A stretch of DNA of 60,000 bases from Nematostella vectensis (GCF_932526225.1 NC_064041.1:2556699-2616698); one strand, 5' to 3'. Positions 1 to 12,050 are shown, counted from the first letter of the stretch. Notes: generated by a model from the letters alone, not told the origin. Program-made: numbers and translations.

Positions 1-1969
1 CCGAACACTGATCGTGCGCCTTAGAAAAAGCCTCTAAAACTCTGTCCTTGAGTAAAAATCGGTTAAAGGATTTTTCATTCCCAAATTCTCCCAAGCGTGT
101 CACAAAAAAGGTACGTACCACAGCTTCCACTTATATATTCTGATAACATACTATATTCTATAAGCCTGACAAAAGCTCTTATACTTTATTTTATCATCCT
201 CTCTCGCTTCTTGGAGACCGTTCCTTTACTTATGCTCCACGGCTTTTTCCATCCCTGAGGACATGATTTGTACATCTTTAAGTTAATTACATAGTCCTCT
301 ATTGCTGCGGCGATTCGTTGGAGGTTGGTTGCTATCCTGTTTAAAGCATGCGATACGTTCAACCTCGTCACTATAATGCACACGTAGGAAGAAATAAGCA
401 CTGTTTTTTTCGCAACTCCACTCTTCTAGTCACCTTTTTTCGTTCTTAAAGGCTTTCGAGCATGAATACCGCAAATTTGTGATAATTCCTGTGCCATTTT
501 GCGCTATTTGCGACAAAGAGTTTCTACAGATGTTTCTTCTGCAGAACATCTAAATCCTTTAATATTCTAAGAAAAGATTCACACACTAATTACTTTTATT
601 GAGGAGGCATATCTAAAGCATCTCGTTGTTCTGTGGTGTCTAGTTACCATATATATACAAAGCCCCCTATTAAATCCATCTCTACCTCTTTTTAGCCAAA
701 CGTCAAAATACCCGATAATTGCGATAATCGCAGATTTAGAATACATTAAAATTTAAGACAAAAGTTCATATTTAGTAGGTTATTGACATTGACACATAAA
801 TTATGAGCCTTTTTTTTCAACTAACCCTACTAGAATAAAACAATCAGATATTTCACCTTAGTTTTCGAAATACAAGGTCCTTTAAATTTCACCACAGGAA
901 GCCCGTGATGGACGCTTTTTTTCTAATTTTTATTCCGTTATTACACGAAATCCTCAAGTGGTACCGGTGGGCACCGGTCTCAATATTAATTAGCGTCCTC
1001 TTGGCTATCTTTGTGCCAAGTTTGGTGCTTTTGTCCGCTATGTATAGATTGAAACACTAAGCGATCGGAATATTATAAAATCTCTCTCGAATATCATTTC
1101 CCTGGTACTCTTGTTTTTCATGAACGGTCATCTCAGTTACATACCCTTCTCTTGTTGAGACACCTTTGGTGTCGTTGTTCTCTTCCTTTTCTTGGGCAGA
1201 AGTTCATAGTCTGAGCCTAAAAAGTATCAACTTGTTGTACCAACATGACACATAAAAGAGGACCTGCAACCTTGTGATTTTAGTTCCTTTAATCTGAATT
1301 TATTGTTAACAAGAAGAGTAATTTTTAAATATAATACAAGCTTAGAGTCGTTCTAAAATGCAAGCAACAAAGTATGATAGTGTATTACCCTCTTTTTTTA
1401 AAAGGACGTCTAATTTTCAGTTGAGGCTGAGCCGTTCGTATGGCGGAATATGTTCTTTAATTTCAGTGTACATAAGAATATAAATGGATGATTAGGAAGA
1501 GAATTAAACTAGTGATCAATGGCAATAGTAAAGGTTTTTACTATGAGCACAATTCAATTCTGCAATTTAGAACGCATCAGGACTAAAAAATATTTTTTTT
1601 TGCTGTCTGAGCCTCGGTATGTTTGGTAAAATTTGGTGAAATTTTAGGCTTGACGTTCTTATAAAAAGGTTGTTATAAAAAGAGAATGTAGTTAAGCAAG
1701 AAAACAATGACATTAGAAAGTGTATTAGCGCCTAATACGCTAAAATGAATTTCAGGGGTTTATGAAAACCACTCAATATCTTTCTCAACTCAGGCGAACG
1801 AATTATATACGCTTCTTTGTTATAAAAAATACATCTATAATACTCAACGCAAAGCTTTTCATTAAATTTCGAACGCCAACTCCATTAATTGTTATGTATA
1901 ATTTTTTGAGCATAAAATGTTAAACTTAGCTGAAATGAAACACATCGCTTCTCCATCTACAGAACAGTT
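1..1969. other. AT-rich intergenic DNA, no gene seen
   Basis: Both strands were read. There are only short random ORFs (longest about 71 codons, minus strand 186-401) with no recognisable motif, and no tandem repeat or RNA gene was noticed. Confidence 0.6.
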
Positions 1970-2332
1970 TTACACTCCAGGTTTATGAAGAACATCATAT
2001 CCATGTTCTAGCACAGCTGTCGAGTGCACGAAATCTTTCAGATGTTTTAGAACGGTTTTCTTTTGTGCTTCCGATAAAATGGCGGCGTTCTTTAAAGTGT
2101 CTGAGTCAATGACATCATTACCCAGCATTCTTAGCATGTATATTGGAGATTTTGCCGACAGGGCATAAAAAAAAAAGAAAAACAGCCAAGCAAACAAACT
2201 AGAAACAAAAATAAAGTAATTCCATCTTTTAGCCAATGTGAATAACGTGAACGTTTCTTTCAACAACTTTGTTTTTTAATTTGAGTTTTGTGATAAAACT
2301 TTTGTGATTAAACGTGCCGCGCCGTCTCTCAC

Positions 2333-2667
2333 CTTCGTTCTCTGACGAGGTGACAGCCTCTTCTGTCAGCATTTTCCCATACGCCTCTGCCTGCTTTCTA
2401 GTATCTGGTGTAATTAAAATACAATAAATGTTTGTTTTAAAACTACATCGAAAAGAAAAGAAAGGGAAATAAAATTTAATTAAGCTCGCAATTGTACTTA
2501 CCGAATATCCCTAAAACTTTCGCCTCGAGAAGGCTTTGCCCGCCATCAACTCGGTATGGTACCGAAACTACTTTACCTTTTTCTAGCTTTTCGTTCGGTT
2601 CTGAACAAGATGTCTTTTTGCCTTATAACAGAAACTCGACGACTACTAAAACATTGCTTTTGACCAT
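2333..2667 (-). CDS. Two-exon hypothetical gene fragment
   Basis: Two minus-strand exons join in a consistent frame. The first runs from an ATG at 2667 to 2502 and ends at a consensus donor GTAAGT. The second is 2404-2333, between an acceptor CACCAG and a donor GTGAGA. Both junctions are phase 1 and the second exon is 72 bp. The joined peptide contains KVVSVPYRVDGGQSLLEAKV, then GIFDTRKQAEAYGKML. One in-frame TAA sits near the start, after VVVEFLL, so either the true start is later or the copy is dead. The intron would be 97 bp. The charged, soluble-looking sequence resembles N-terminal regions of multicopy cnidarian genes, but no domain is recognised. Further exons would lie below 2333; none could be assigned. 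Confidence 0.4.
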
Positions 2668-3300
2668 AATTTCGAGAAGGGTAGTACGTGCAACCAGGCA
2701 AGGCAAGGGCTACTGGACAAACTGGTCAAGTCAGTGAGCGCCAGGGAGTTTCAGGGAGCGTTTTTGGCGCCCAAAATCCAGAATTGTGATTGGATGCTTA
2801 GATCACATGGCATAGGTCGTACCAATAAAGGTGGGGGGAAAGGGGTGGCTCATGCGCCTTTGTCACTTCCTTGTCCCACCCCCAAAACTTGCCTCCACCC
2901 GTAACACCCGCCAATTTTGATGCTTGGTATTACACAAATTACCAAAAAGGAAAGCTTTCCCCCGGTACTTCTCTATAATAAGTTAACCTAAGATCATCAC
3001 TTACCCCGCCCCCTTCCCCCCCCCCCCCACACACACACAAGGCATCAAGTGGAAGACCAACTTCTTTGAAAGACTTCTCCCCTACATGTTTGTCAGTGAC
3101 AAAATGTAGAGACATGTTTGTCAGTGACAAAATGTAGAGACAGTTATCGTCATTACAGTATTGCGGACGGACAGGAATTCAGTAGAACAGCACATACTTT
3201 ACGAGGAATATTCATGATTGTGAAGGTAAGTAAGCTTCAACTTTTTATCGTGTAACTTATAAGCGACAGGGTTCTACCAAAGGCTGGTTCACCCATCGAG
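2668..3300. other. Intergenic DNA with a short poly-C tract
   Basis: No coding signal. It contains a C-rich/AC run near 3006-3040 and the 28-bp tandem duplication listed separately. Confidence 0.5.
3084..3139. repeat. 28-bp perfect tandem duplication
   Basis: Two adjacent identical 28-bp units begin at 3084 and 3112, each starting ACATGTTTGTCAGTGAC. Each unit also carries a small imperfect palindrome around GTCAGTGAC. Confidence 0.85.
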
Positions 3301-3309
3301 GCTGAGCTT

Positions 3310-3340
3310 TATATAAAAAGGGTTACACTTCATCAGTTCA
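3310..3340 (+). promoter_or_regulatory. Candidate TATA/Initiator core promoter
   Basis: A TATATAAAAAG box begins at 3310 and an Initiator-like TCAGTT begins at 3333, with its A 25 bp downstream of the first T of the box. This is slightly close but plausible. The first long open frames of the CACTA-like element start about 140 bp further on (ATG at 3481), so it may be that element's promoter. Sequence inference only. Confidence 0.3.
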
Positions 3341-3671
3341 TCGAGGCTGATCTACTTTACTTCACAGGCAGAGCATTTCAGAGAAAGTATACACGCTATC
3401 TGGAAGACGACACTTCGGCGATTCCATCTTCCACAAAGTATTAGAGGGCACAAAAAGCCACAGCATCCGCTTTTTATATGAACAACTTATCTCAACCACT
3501 CGAGGGTAATGCTTCTACTACCAACGAAACCATATGTGAACAAGACGAAGAAGAGCCAGATGACATGATACATTACTCTCCGGAACCACTAATTACAGCG
3601 ATTCAGAAAACGAAAGCCTTAGCAGTAGTGAAGACGATTTAAGCTTAATATCATCATCGGATGAGGAGTGA

Positions 3672-3976
3672 GTGCATTCCCCGAGTATGGAGGATAAATC
3701 ACAGCAAGGAGCCATAGCTCTAGAGACTGCCAGCATGACAGTTCTCGCATACGTCTCAAGGCATTGCCTCACAACTGAAGCTGCAAAGGACATGATCGAA
3801 TTGTCAAAAGTTATTTGTCCTGATGATGAAATCATCAAGGATTCAAGCCGAAATGTTAAAATGTCAGAGACCTATGGAGACTGTAAGTTGAAGGTATACG
3901 AATGCTGTGAAAAATGCACTAAGCTGTACCCTATTGATACAGATGACTACATGTGTACCACACATGGCTGTAGCAG
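3672..3976 (+). pseudogene. Transposase relic, N-terminal cysteine block exon
   Basis: An open frame from 3672 ends at a donor GTTAGT at 3977 (phase 2). The peptide has a helical stretch SMTVLAYVSRHCLTTEA, then VYECCEKC and DDYMCTTHGCSR, which look like a small zinc-binding unit. A second frame just upstream (3579-3671) encodes an acidic Ser/Asp-rich segment typical of the family's N-terminus, so a frameshift lies near 3670. Confidence 0.5.
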
Positions 3977-4429
3977 GTTAGTGAAATCTTTAATGCAATC
4001 AAAAATCAAAATAAACTAAAATAAGTAAAAAATAAAATACGGCAGGGTATTTTTTTATATGTGTGATACATTTTCGCAATAAAGCCAGATTAAACTGGAT
4101 TAAAGGTGTCCGAACAATCTGAAATTTACATCTAGTATCATTTTCATTGGCTTTAAAAGTACTTTTATCCTTTAGGGCTAACAGAAGCATTCTTGTCATT
4201 TTGAAATTTAGTGTGATTTCTGGAAGAATAGGTTTGTTAAAAAAGAAACTTTAACAAAAAATAAAAAGATTAAGGAATTTCAGGCCTCAGGAAAGTTTGA
4301 CAAGAAAAACCTGACTGAGGCTGGGAGTTTGCAGGTATTACAATGTGTCATATAGTTCCTACATATTTTAGATGTTTGCTATCAGTAGAAAGTACACCTT
4401 CGTGTTTCCACCGTACAGCCTACGCTACA

Positions 4430-4517
4430 AGGGTACACTCCCAAGCAGAGCCAAAAACAGCACGAGAGAGTTTTGTTACTGTTGATATCAAATCGCAGCT
4501 GAAGGAGCTTTTACAAA
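4430..4517 (+). pseudogene. Transposase relic, small middle exon
   Basis: The frame ESFVTVDIKSQLKELLQ ends at a donor GTAAGG at 4518 in phase 1. Its split codon completes exactly with the acceptor at 5128-5129, joining KELLQ to R-DGVWAAI. The 5' limit of the exon is unclear. Confidence 0.45.
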
Positions 4518-5129
4518 GTAAGGACTATTAATGAGAGATAGTAAATGCTATATTTTATATTTTTTAGCATAAATAATCTCTTGCGTGAAGCCTTTCTTAG
4601 AGAGCAAAATACTAGGTTAATTTTACCTTGTGTTTGTTTGCAATCTGTGTATTTGAAGGAATGGCATTAATTTCATATTCTGCAAAAGATGTGTACATCT
4701 GACCTTTGGAGCCTTTTCTTTTTGGCATAGATATATCTAAAATATTTCACTCATAAAATCTGATTCCATCATAGCACCGTATTCATACTTCATATAAACT
4801 GTGCTAAGGTGCATTCATAACCAAAAAGTATGACATTGTTTGAAATTATCATTGTCACATACATGAATTATTGCTTGTAACATATAGGATTAGTCTTTAT
4901 GTTAAACCACTATGAATACCATATACTTGTTATGAGCATATGATTGATATGATCAAGGCAAAAGATTCCAACTTTTTGATAGGATTATTATTATTTCTAA
5001 ATACATAAGAAACTCCAGAGTTGAAAGCTTTGAAAACCTTGGTGTTTGTTTGGGAAATTCTCTTAAGCAGACATGAAGCACTTGACCATTAAGTGTATAA
5101 CTTAATTTTATTTGATTAAAAATTTATAG

Positions 5130-5364
5130 GAGATGGTGTTTGGGCTGCAATCACAGCCCAAATAAACACAAGAGGTAAAGATATCATCACAGACATCACA
5201 GATGGGAAGTACTATGTACAGATGTGCCAACAAGGAAACTTTCTTTTTCACAAATCCAACAATAGCCTCATCTTCAACACCGATGGTACACCACTATACT
5301 CCACTTCTGGTGTTTCTCTATGGCTAGTTTTTCTGGCTGTGAATGAAATACCTTCACCAGAAAG
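5130..5364 (+). pseudogene. Transposase relic exon with TDG...W...R motif
   Basis: A clean 235-bp exon lies between an acceptor TTTATAG and a donor GTATTG, open throughout for 77 codons. It contains TRGKDIITDITDGKYY, LIFNTDGTPLYST and NEIPSPER. It is too fragmented by introns to appear as one long ORF. Confidence 0.6.
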
Positions 5365-6218
5365 GTATTGTAAATAATAGCCTCCATGTGATTCATTACC
5401 AAAAATAAAGTTGAAAAGTGGCCATGCCCCTATTTTTAATTAGCAGTCATAATATAAAGTTTGAAATTCTAGGTTTACTTCAACTAAAATGCTGTTATTA
5501 AGATTACTGTAAGTCTATTAAACAGTCAACCTGTATTACAATGGTGAGTAAGGAAGGTAAAATTTTAACTTTGTTTTGTTTATGGCCAATTTCACATGAA
5601 TACTTAAAAAATCATACTTTTGAAAAGTAACTGATTTGGAATATTAGTATTCAAAATAACATCTGAGGTGTTTTAATTTTTCAAAAAAAAAAAAATTGCA
5701 ACTATTACTCAGAATAAAACTCTCATCATTTCACGTGGATATTGCTCTGAATTGTACAATGCGCACCCAGTTCTGTGCAAAAGAATGTGTCATTTGATAT
5801 GCATTTTTCATAGAACTTAATTCAAACTTACTTAACTCTAACCATAGAAAAACAAAACATTTTTTTCAGATTTTGTGCTAAAAAGAATCTGGATACCCAA
5901 TGATTTTATCTCGAAATGTGTTCACATCCTTGCCCTAGATGATAATGATGATTTTATTCATTAGAAAAAGCCATCTGAGATGGCCTTTTGAGGGTCAAAA
6001 CTAGCCCTTTAGACAGTTGCAATTGACTGGGTAAAAAATTTTAACCTGTTACCAAAGGATTTTTAAAAATTGGCTTGCTGTTAATTTACCATGAAAATTT
6101 CTTAAAATAGGTCTATCTTGACAAAAATGATAGGGAAGCGAGAAGCAATAGAAAATAGACACCATCAGGTTTATGTTTTTTGGTATTCTCGATCAAGGTT
6201 GATCAACAAGAATTATAA

Positions 6219-6452
6219 GTGAAGGCAGCCACCATAATTGGATCAACTGATCTTCAGGGAAAGGCCAACCTTGTCAACATGACACAAAATAATGGCGAGT
6301 ATGGGTGCTCAACATGTGAAGAGCCAGGAAAAGTTGTGAAGCAGGGCAAAGGCCACACCAGATGTTACCCTTATAAAGAACATCCAGCACCAAAAAAAAC
6401 TGTTGAGTCATTCCTCCAAAATGAAATTGATGCTCACAATAGTCAGAAAAGA
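6219..6452 (+). pseudogene. Transposase relic exon with Cys/His knuckle
   Basis: An open frame ends at a perfect donor GTAAGT. The peptide carries GSTDLQGKANLVNMTQNNG, then YGCSTCEEPG and GHTRCYPY. In the recalled family this segment follows the TDG exon after one or more exons; the intermediate exon was not found and the exon's acceptor is unclear. Confidence 0.55.
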
Positions 6453-7594
6453 GTAAGTCCACAGAATCCATAGATACAAAATTATATCCAACATACATAA
6501 ATGTTACTATATCAAGGGTAGTGCTTCTAGGTACAACGATTGGAGAGAAACATTGTCAGTGCAAATGGCATAAATCTCAATTGACAAAATCCCATTTTGG
6601 GTGGACAGAGATATACAATGTAAAGCAGAATATAGAAGCCAGCTATTGTGCAACCCAAAATGTCCCACAAAAGCCCCAAAGAAATTATCCAAATGGGGGA
6701 AATAAGAAATATTCTATTAAAATTATCAAGCGTTTTTAATCGATAGGCCTAAAAAAATCTGCCTGTAGTTTTTTCTAGGTAAACATATGTCAGTATTAAT
6801 TTGTGGTGTTACCATTATAATATTTTTATTGGAAGTTGTTAAAACTAATTTCCATCCTCCAAAAAGCACTGTTTTTTCCGTGTGTTTGTATTTTACTTCT
6901 TTGTTTCTTCTCAGCAAATTTTACATATTTTCTTCCTTTCAAATTCCAATTGATATCCTCCTAGGTGACTTGTTAAATAAAAACAAGACTGGTATTATCT
7001 AAGTTCTCAAGGAGGTCTTCATTATCTCAAAAAATTGCTGGAAAATGTGTTAAAACCATCTTTTTTGTCGTCGATTGCAGTTGTGAGACATCTTTCTTCT
7101 GGAACATTATAGCTGCTGATTGGTTAAATATGCATGGCAGAACACTTCAGTCAGCGGCGCCAGTGAATGGCAGCCACATGTTCTTGTGCTGTTCTGTAAT
7201 TTGTCAAATTTCCTTGTAATTGGTTCGAAATGTGGCCATATTTGCCCATGCTACCACTATTCACCACCGTGTGGTCGCAGTTGCTAGTTTCAATTGGATT
7301 CTACCGATATCAAAGCCCGGAGACGCCGAATATAACGAACTTGTCTAGTCCTCGCCAAGATGAATGGCCGCAACGAATAACCTACCAGCCTTCTACGTTA
7401 AAGACCATCAGAAAATGTAGTACACGTAGCCGACTTTCCGAAGACCTGTGGAACAAGTTGGTTGAACTCGGGATACGAGAGCCCCCTCGATCAAGACGTA
7501 AACGTAAGAAGTGCCTTGGGAGGATCGCGTTCCTGAGTCAAAACAAACTGACGACTCACCTACGACATACCGTCCAGCCCCGCCTATGGTTCCT

Positions 7595-8272
7595 GACATG
7601 TTTATGGCAAATGTTCGTTCTCTTTTACTAAACTTAGACGAGCTTTATTCGATTAGCGAAGTTCTAAGACCTGGAATTATCTGCCTTACTGAAACCTGGC
7701 TAACGACACCATTGACGACTCTGCCTGCAATCTCCATAATTATGTTTGTTTTAGAAAGGACAGAGTAGTCGGACAAAGAGGAGGTGTTTGTGCATTCATT
7801 GATACACGCCTTCCGTGTAAGCGCTTAGTGGAGTATGAAGATTCAGACGTGGAGTCCCTATGGATTTCAGTCCGCCCATACAGATTACCAAGATCAATAA
7901 CAAACATTCTTGTGGGCGTTGTGTACCATCCGCCACATCTCGGTGCCGCAGAAAATCAAGTTCTAACAAACCACTTAATGAAGAACGTTGATCATTATCT
8001 CCGGTTACACCCTGAGGGATTAATTGCGATCTGCGTAGACTTTAATCCTACAGGAACTGGGCTCTCGCCTCAAGTTATAAAGCGCAGTACGGGCCTATCA
8101 CAAATATTGACTGTCTTGACGAGAGAAAATGGAATACTAGACTGGGTATTAACTAACAAACCTGCTCTATTTCGAGCACCTGCACAGCTCCCAAAGATTG
8201 GACGGAGCGACCACTACACTGTCCTAGTCAAACCAGACGAATCCCGCCTGGTCAAAAAAAAAAAAATGAGAG
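7595..8272 (+). pseudogene. LINE endonuclease domain, broken
   Basis: NVRSLLLNLDELYSI and CLTETWL (frame from 7511) correspond to the N-terminal N-R-S-L and E-T-W motifs of apurinic-type endonucleases. The frame then changes. From 7828 it reads SVRPYRLPRSITNILVGVVY, the IAICVDFNPTG strand (the usual GDFN has become VDFN), the DWVLTN motif and IGRSDHYTV, the catalytic S-D-H. A run of 12 A at 8261-8272 shifts the frame at the end. Confidence 0.75.
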
Positions 8273-8357
8273 GAAAACCACCTTAAGGCGTGACCTTAGG
8301 GAGAGTAATATATGCGCACTTGGGAGATGGATCACTTCCGTTGATTGGAACGTTGTT

Positions 8358-10075
8358 TTGCACTTGTCATCTGCCGAGGAAAAAGTTGAAGCGTTCTACA
8401 GTATTCTAACTAATGCTATCAATACTGTCATCCCTGCTAAGAAGGTGAGGCTTTGCTCGTCAGAAAAGCCCTGGGTCTCAAGCAGAATGAAGACGCTGAT
8501 AGCTAGAAGACAATGGGCATTCCAGAAACACGGAAAAGACTCAGACGTGTTTAAACTGTACCGCAATAAGGTCAAAAGTAAAGTCAGGAACTGTAAGAGA
8601 TCTTACTACGACTCCAAGGTCTCTTCTCTAAAAGATACCAATGTATCTAAATGGTGGTCAGAGGTGAAAGCAATTGGTGGCCTCGCCAGTAGATCTGACT
8701 GGTGGCATCAGGTTATTGATAGTGCCACTCCGACAATTGATGCCTTGTGTGAGGAATTTAACTCCTTTCTCGGAAGCTTGACCTCTCACTTTTCACCCCT
8801 GGTCCCAGAAGCCTTTGCGACCTCAGTCCCAGTTCCGCCTGAATTCCTCGTCACTAACACCAAGCCTTTGCAGCCCTCCGTTCAATCAAAGCAAAGAAAT
8901 CTCCTGGCCCTGACCTGATTCCGTCCCGTATCTGGAAGGAATTTGCCTTCGAGTTGGCCCCTGTCATCGCCGACCTATATAACAGCTCTGTGATCGAAGG
9001 TAAAGTCCCTGAGCGCCTCAAGCACTCCATTGTGACTCCTGTGCCGAAGATCTCGCCCCCCAAGGAAGTCAAAGAGGATCTCAGACCAATAACACTGACG
9101 TCTCCATTAGCCAAGATCCATGAGGAGTTTACTCTGAAGTTGCTTACAGCTGATGTCTTAGATAAACTTGACTTTAAGACGACGTAACGACGCACGCCTT
9201 AGTGTACATGCTACATGTTATCTTAGCTGCACTTGACAGGGGTGGGAATTTCATTAGGATTTTCTTTCCTGATTTCAGCAATGGGGTTTGATTTGGTTGA
9301 TCACTACTCCTTGCTGAATCAGCTGCGCTTTCTAAATGTCCACCCTGTCTTAATTAGATGGTTATGCTCCTTCCTTAGTAACAGGCCACAATATGTTAGA
9401 ATTGGCAGCTCATCGTCTTCGCCCATGCGCCCTAGTGGGGGAATCCCACAGGGGACCAAACTAGCTCCCATGCTATTCGCGATCTTAGTTAATCGGCTAG
9501 TTTTAAATTGGCCTACGCGACTGAAGTACGTAGATGATACGACCGTCCTCGAAGTAGTACCTCGTTGCAGTCCTAGCTATTTGCAATACGCCGTAAATGA
9601 TGTTAGTTCCTTTGCTGAAAGTCGTGGTATGCGTTTAAATCCTAAGGAATGTAGGGAGCTAGAGAAAAATTTCCTGCAGTATATTCCAGCTAGCCTGGTC
9701 CAATTGAACATTTGTGGAGCTCCTGTAAAGAAAGTGGACAGTTATAAGATTCTTGGGGTTCATTTAAGTAGCGACCACACATGGAATGTGCATGTCGACT
9801 TTATCATTAAGAAGGCAAACAAACGCCTTTATGCGCTACGATCACTTAAGGAGGCTGGTGTCCAGCCCAATGATCTGGTACGCATATACTGTTCACTAAT
9901 TAGATCTGTCCTTGAATATGCCGCGCCCGTATGGGCTGGGCTTCCTGCCTATCTTTCAGACACGCTTGAAACAGTTCAGAGGAGGGCGATGCGCATCATC
10001 TTTTCGCAGGTCGAGTATATCACCGACCTTCACAGCTCGGGATTGCCTATGTCGCTCATTTGCGACCAAAGCTAG
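8358..10075 (+). pseudogene. LINE reverse transcriptase, broken
   Basis: Read across three frames. The linker 8358-8918 includes KPWVSSRMKTLIARRQWAF. Reverse transcriptase motifs follow: SPGPDLIPSRIW near 8900, DLRPITLTSPLAKI near 9080, GFDLVDH near 9285 (catalytic Asp), GGIPQGTKLAPMLFAILVN near 9437, YVDDTTVLE near 9528 (catalytic Asp pair) and LGVHLSSDHTWNVHV near 9757. The C-terminus has SVLEYAAPVWAGLPAYLSD. The junction between the 8954-9187 and 9233 frames is shifted, losing the usual segment before the first catalytic Asp. Confidence 0.8.
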
Positions 10076-10127
10076 AACGTCTCCTCTGAGCCATGTTTTT
10101 CCTAGAGGCGATACAATAAGCGATATA

Positions 10128-10181
10128 ATGTATCAGTTCTCTGTGTACCCAGTTCTCTGGGTACACAGAGAACTGATACAT
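10128..10181. repeat. Perfect 25-bp stem hairpin, 4-nt loop
   Basis: The left arm 10128-10152 (ATGTATCAGTTCTCTGTGTA followed by CCCAG) is the exact reverse complement of the right arm 10157-10181. The loop is TTCT. It sits in the 3' part of the LINE and looks like an inverted duplication rather than a family feature. Confidence 0.95.
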
Positions 10182-10561
10182 TTCAAGGAACGACCTCTAG
10201 GCTTAATGAGTATGTAACCGTTCGTTACCAGTGATATTTATGGCAAATAACTTCGTCATGTGTTATGACCATACCACTGTAATTCAGTTTACCTGAGAAA
10301 GTGGTAGTTGAAATAAACTATTATTATTATATAACTATAAATTGGCATATCTAAGGCTAAAATTTACCGTGTGTCTTGTTTTAATTTTGCCATATGGAAG
10401 CTATATGGATAAGTCATACAAGTAATTCATGGGAGATCATCATTGATGCCTCCTCTAGTATTGCTGAAGTTATAGGTTATATAGTTATATACTGTATCAA
10501 CCTCCATTAAACATTTGTCATTTGTATTGACAACAGTTTTATTTTATATTATTTATAAATC

Positions 10562-10860
10562 AGCAAGTTCTGAAAACAGTATACAACTGCCTGGTCTATC
10601 CTTACCTACACTATGCTAATATTATTTGGGCAAATAATTACCACACTCGGCTCGACAAAATATTTAAACTGCAAAAGAAACTAGCTCGAATAATGACCTT
10701 TTCAGATTACCTCGCTCCATCAAAACCACTTTTCAAATCATCAAATCTTTTAAACATATACGAAATAAATGACTTTATTGGCTGCGTCACGTTCAAGCTT
10801 ACAACTAAAAATCTACCAAAGTACTTTGATAACTTCTATGCATATGTACATACTATTCAT
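10562..10860 (+). mobile_element. LINE fragment, RT C-terminal region
   Basis: An open plus-strand stretch encodes YNCLVYPYLHYANIIWA, TRLDKIFKLQKKLARIMTF, APSKPLFKSSNLLNIYEIND and LPKYF. This is the characteristic region after the RT thumb of a CR1/Jockey-like LINE, of a different family from the 7-10 kb element. It is truncated at both ends, with no endonuclease or catalytic RT motifs. Confidence 0.7.
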
Positions 10861-10899
10861 GTTTCTGTATTGTGCCCCCAAATATTTCGATGCCTGCTA

Positions 10900-12050
10900 T
10901 GGCCTTGATTTGCTAACTAATAGGGTTCCACATGATCCCATAATCATAACCATTATAGACGGGGCACATTCTGTCAAATTGTGTGGTTTTGTTAGCAAAG
11001 TCAAATTCCTTCTTCACGCGTACTCAAGTAAAGCGTGAATATTTCTCCTCTAAATATATCAATGCGTTTTGAGGGAAGGGCAATACACAAACACATTTAT
11101 TAGATGAGAGGTAGATTTCCTCTCTTTTCCTAGATTCATTTGTGAAAGCGATTGCACGCATTGCGTAATTTGACCTTTTGTAGCAGATAAAGTCTCATGT
11201 TTACAGCTCCGTTTAGCAGCAGAGCACGTGAATGCAACCAGAATTATCCGACGAAAATGCTGTTGGAATTATTCTGAGTAAACTGTAATGCCTAAATACT
11301 CCCTAGTACCCCCAGGATTTGAATAAGGAACTGAGCGAATAAGGAAACAGACGAAAAAGGAACTGCGAATAAGGAACCAGAATCACACTGGTCAGAGTCC
11401 AGTGCGTCTATGAAAGAGTTCACCATGAGTGAATTTCAATCACAACAAATCGATACTAAACAATGATCAGAATAAATTGTGGATTAACTTAATTATTCTC
11501 TTATAAACTAAGCATTTTGCCATAGCAGGAATTTACAACCGCAATCAAAACGCTATTTGTTTAGCAAAATGTGGCATGACCTCTATTAGTAACCAAAATA
11601 TAAGCGGTGCTGCAAAACCAAACATGATACAAGACGGAGTCAACGAAGCTTTGGCAGATAAGAAATTTACAAACCAACTCAGAAGATCTAGAAAAGTCAA
11701 AGCAAAGCTAATCCTGTATGTTATCGAGGCAATAGCTACGACCACACCCAGCGTTTTTTGTAAGAAGAGGTCGCGTGCTTAACGGTGCTCCCTAAGACTA
11801 TCTAACTCGCAGTTGTCACCGGGTGAAATATTAGAACCCCCAAGGTTGAGGAACACCGCCAACCTCCGTTAAACTAAGGCGGGCCCTCAATTCACAATTG
11901 GAAAATGAAAGCGACGTTTTTGGGGCCAATAATCTTAGAAAAAGAAAAAAAACATTAGGAAATGTTGCTAACACGAAGAAATGTTAAATATCCATTAATC
12001 AACTCGAAATAGAAGAGAAGACACAACAAAATACATTTTACAGATAAGTC
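10900..12050. other. Intergenic DNA, no clear gene
   Basis: Short ORFs exist on both strands at 11545-11782 but overlap each other and have no recognisable motif. Sequence around 11,320-11,390 repeats GGAACTG/GAATAAGGAAC-type words several times. Confidence 0.4.

Larger units (their letters stand above)
3300..6470 (+). mobile_element. CACTA/EnSpm-like transposase relic, several exons
   Basis: Four plus-strand coding blocks, three of them with good splice sites, together resemble the animal CACTA-type (Tnp2-like) transposases found in many cnidarian and deuterostome genomes. In order they are: an acidic Ser-rich N-terminus; a cysteine-containing block with CCEKC and a second CxxxxC; a block with NTDGTPLYSTSGVSLW and NEIPSPER (the family has a TDG...W...ELP..R motif); and a zinc-binding-like block with GSTDLQGKA, YGCSTCEEPG and GHTRCYPY. 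Exons ending at 4517 and starting at 5130 join in phase. The rest of the transposase (catalytic C-terminus) was not found, and the N-terminal block changes frame near 3600-3672. It is probably a decayed copy. The family assignment rests on recalled motif similarity. Confidence 0.6.
7230..10335 (+). mobile_element. LINE (CR1/Jockey-like), endonuclease and RT, frame-broken
   Basis: This is a nearly complete non-LTR retrotransposon. The order is an N-terminal basic region (7230-7560), an apurinic-type endonuclease (7590-8260), a linker with FYSILTNAINTVIP (8390-8910), a reverse transcriptase and a C-terminal domain (8900-10060). The 3' end closes at about 10,318-10,330 with a short ATT repeat, as CR1-group LINEs do. 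The frame breaks near 7740, 8270 (in an A12 run), 8890, 9190 and 9240-9300, so it cannot be autonomous. The catalytic motifs GFDLVDH and YVDD are still readable, pointing to moderate age. Confidence 0.85.

Noticed and set aside
1970-2266. Minus-strand 98-codon ORF with an apparent membrane helix
   Set aside because: The hydrophobic run comes from a poly-T/pyrimidine tract, and the start is a TTG. No splice or family support.
11545-11782. Opposing ORFs of 66-68 codons
   Set aside because: They overlap on opposite strands, have no motif and are expected by chance in this base composition.
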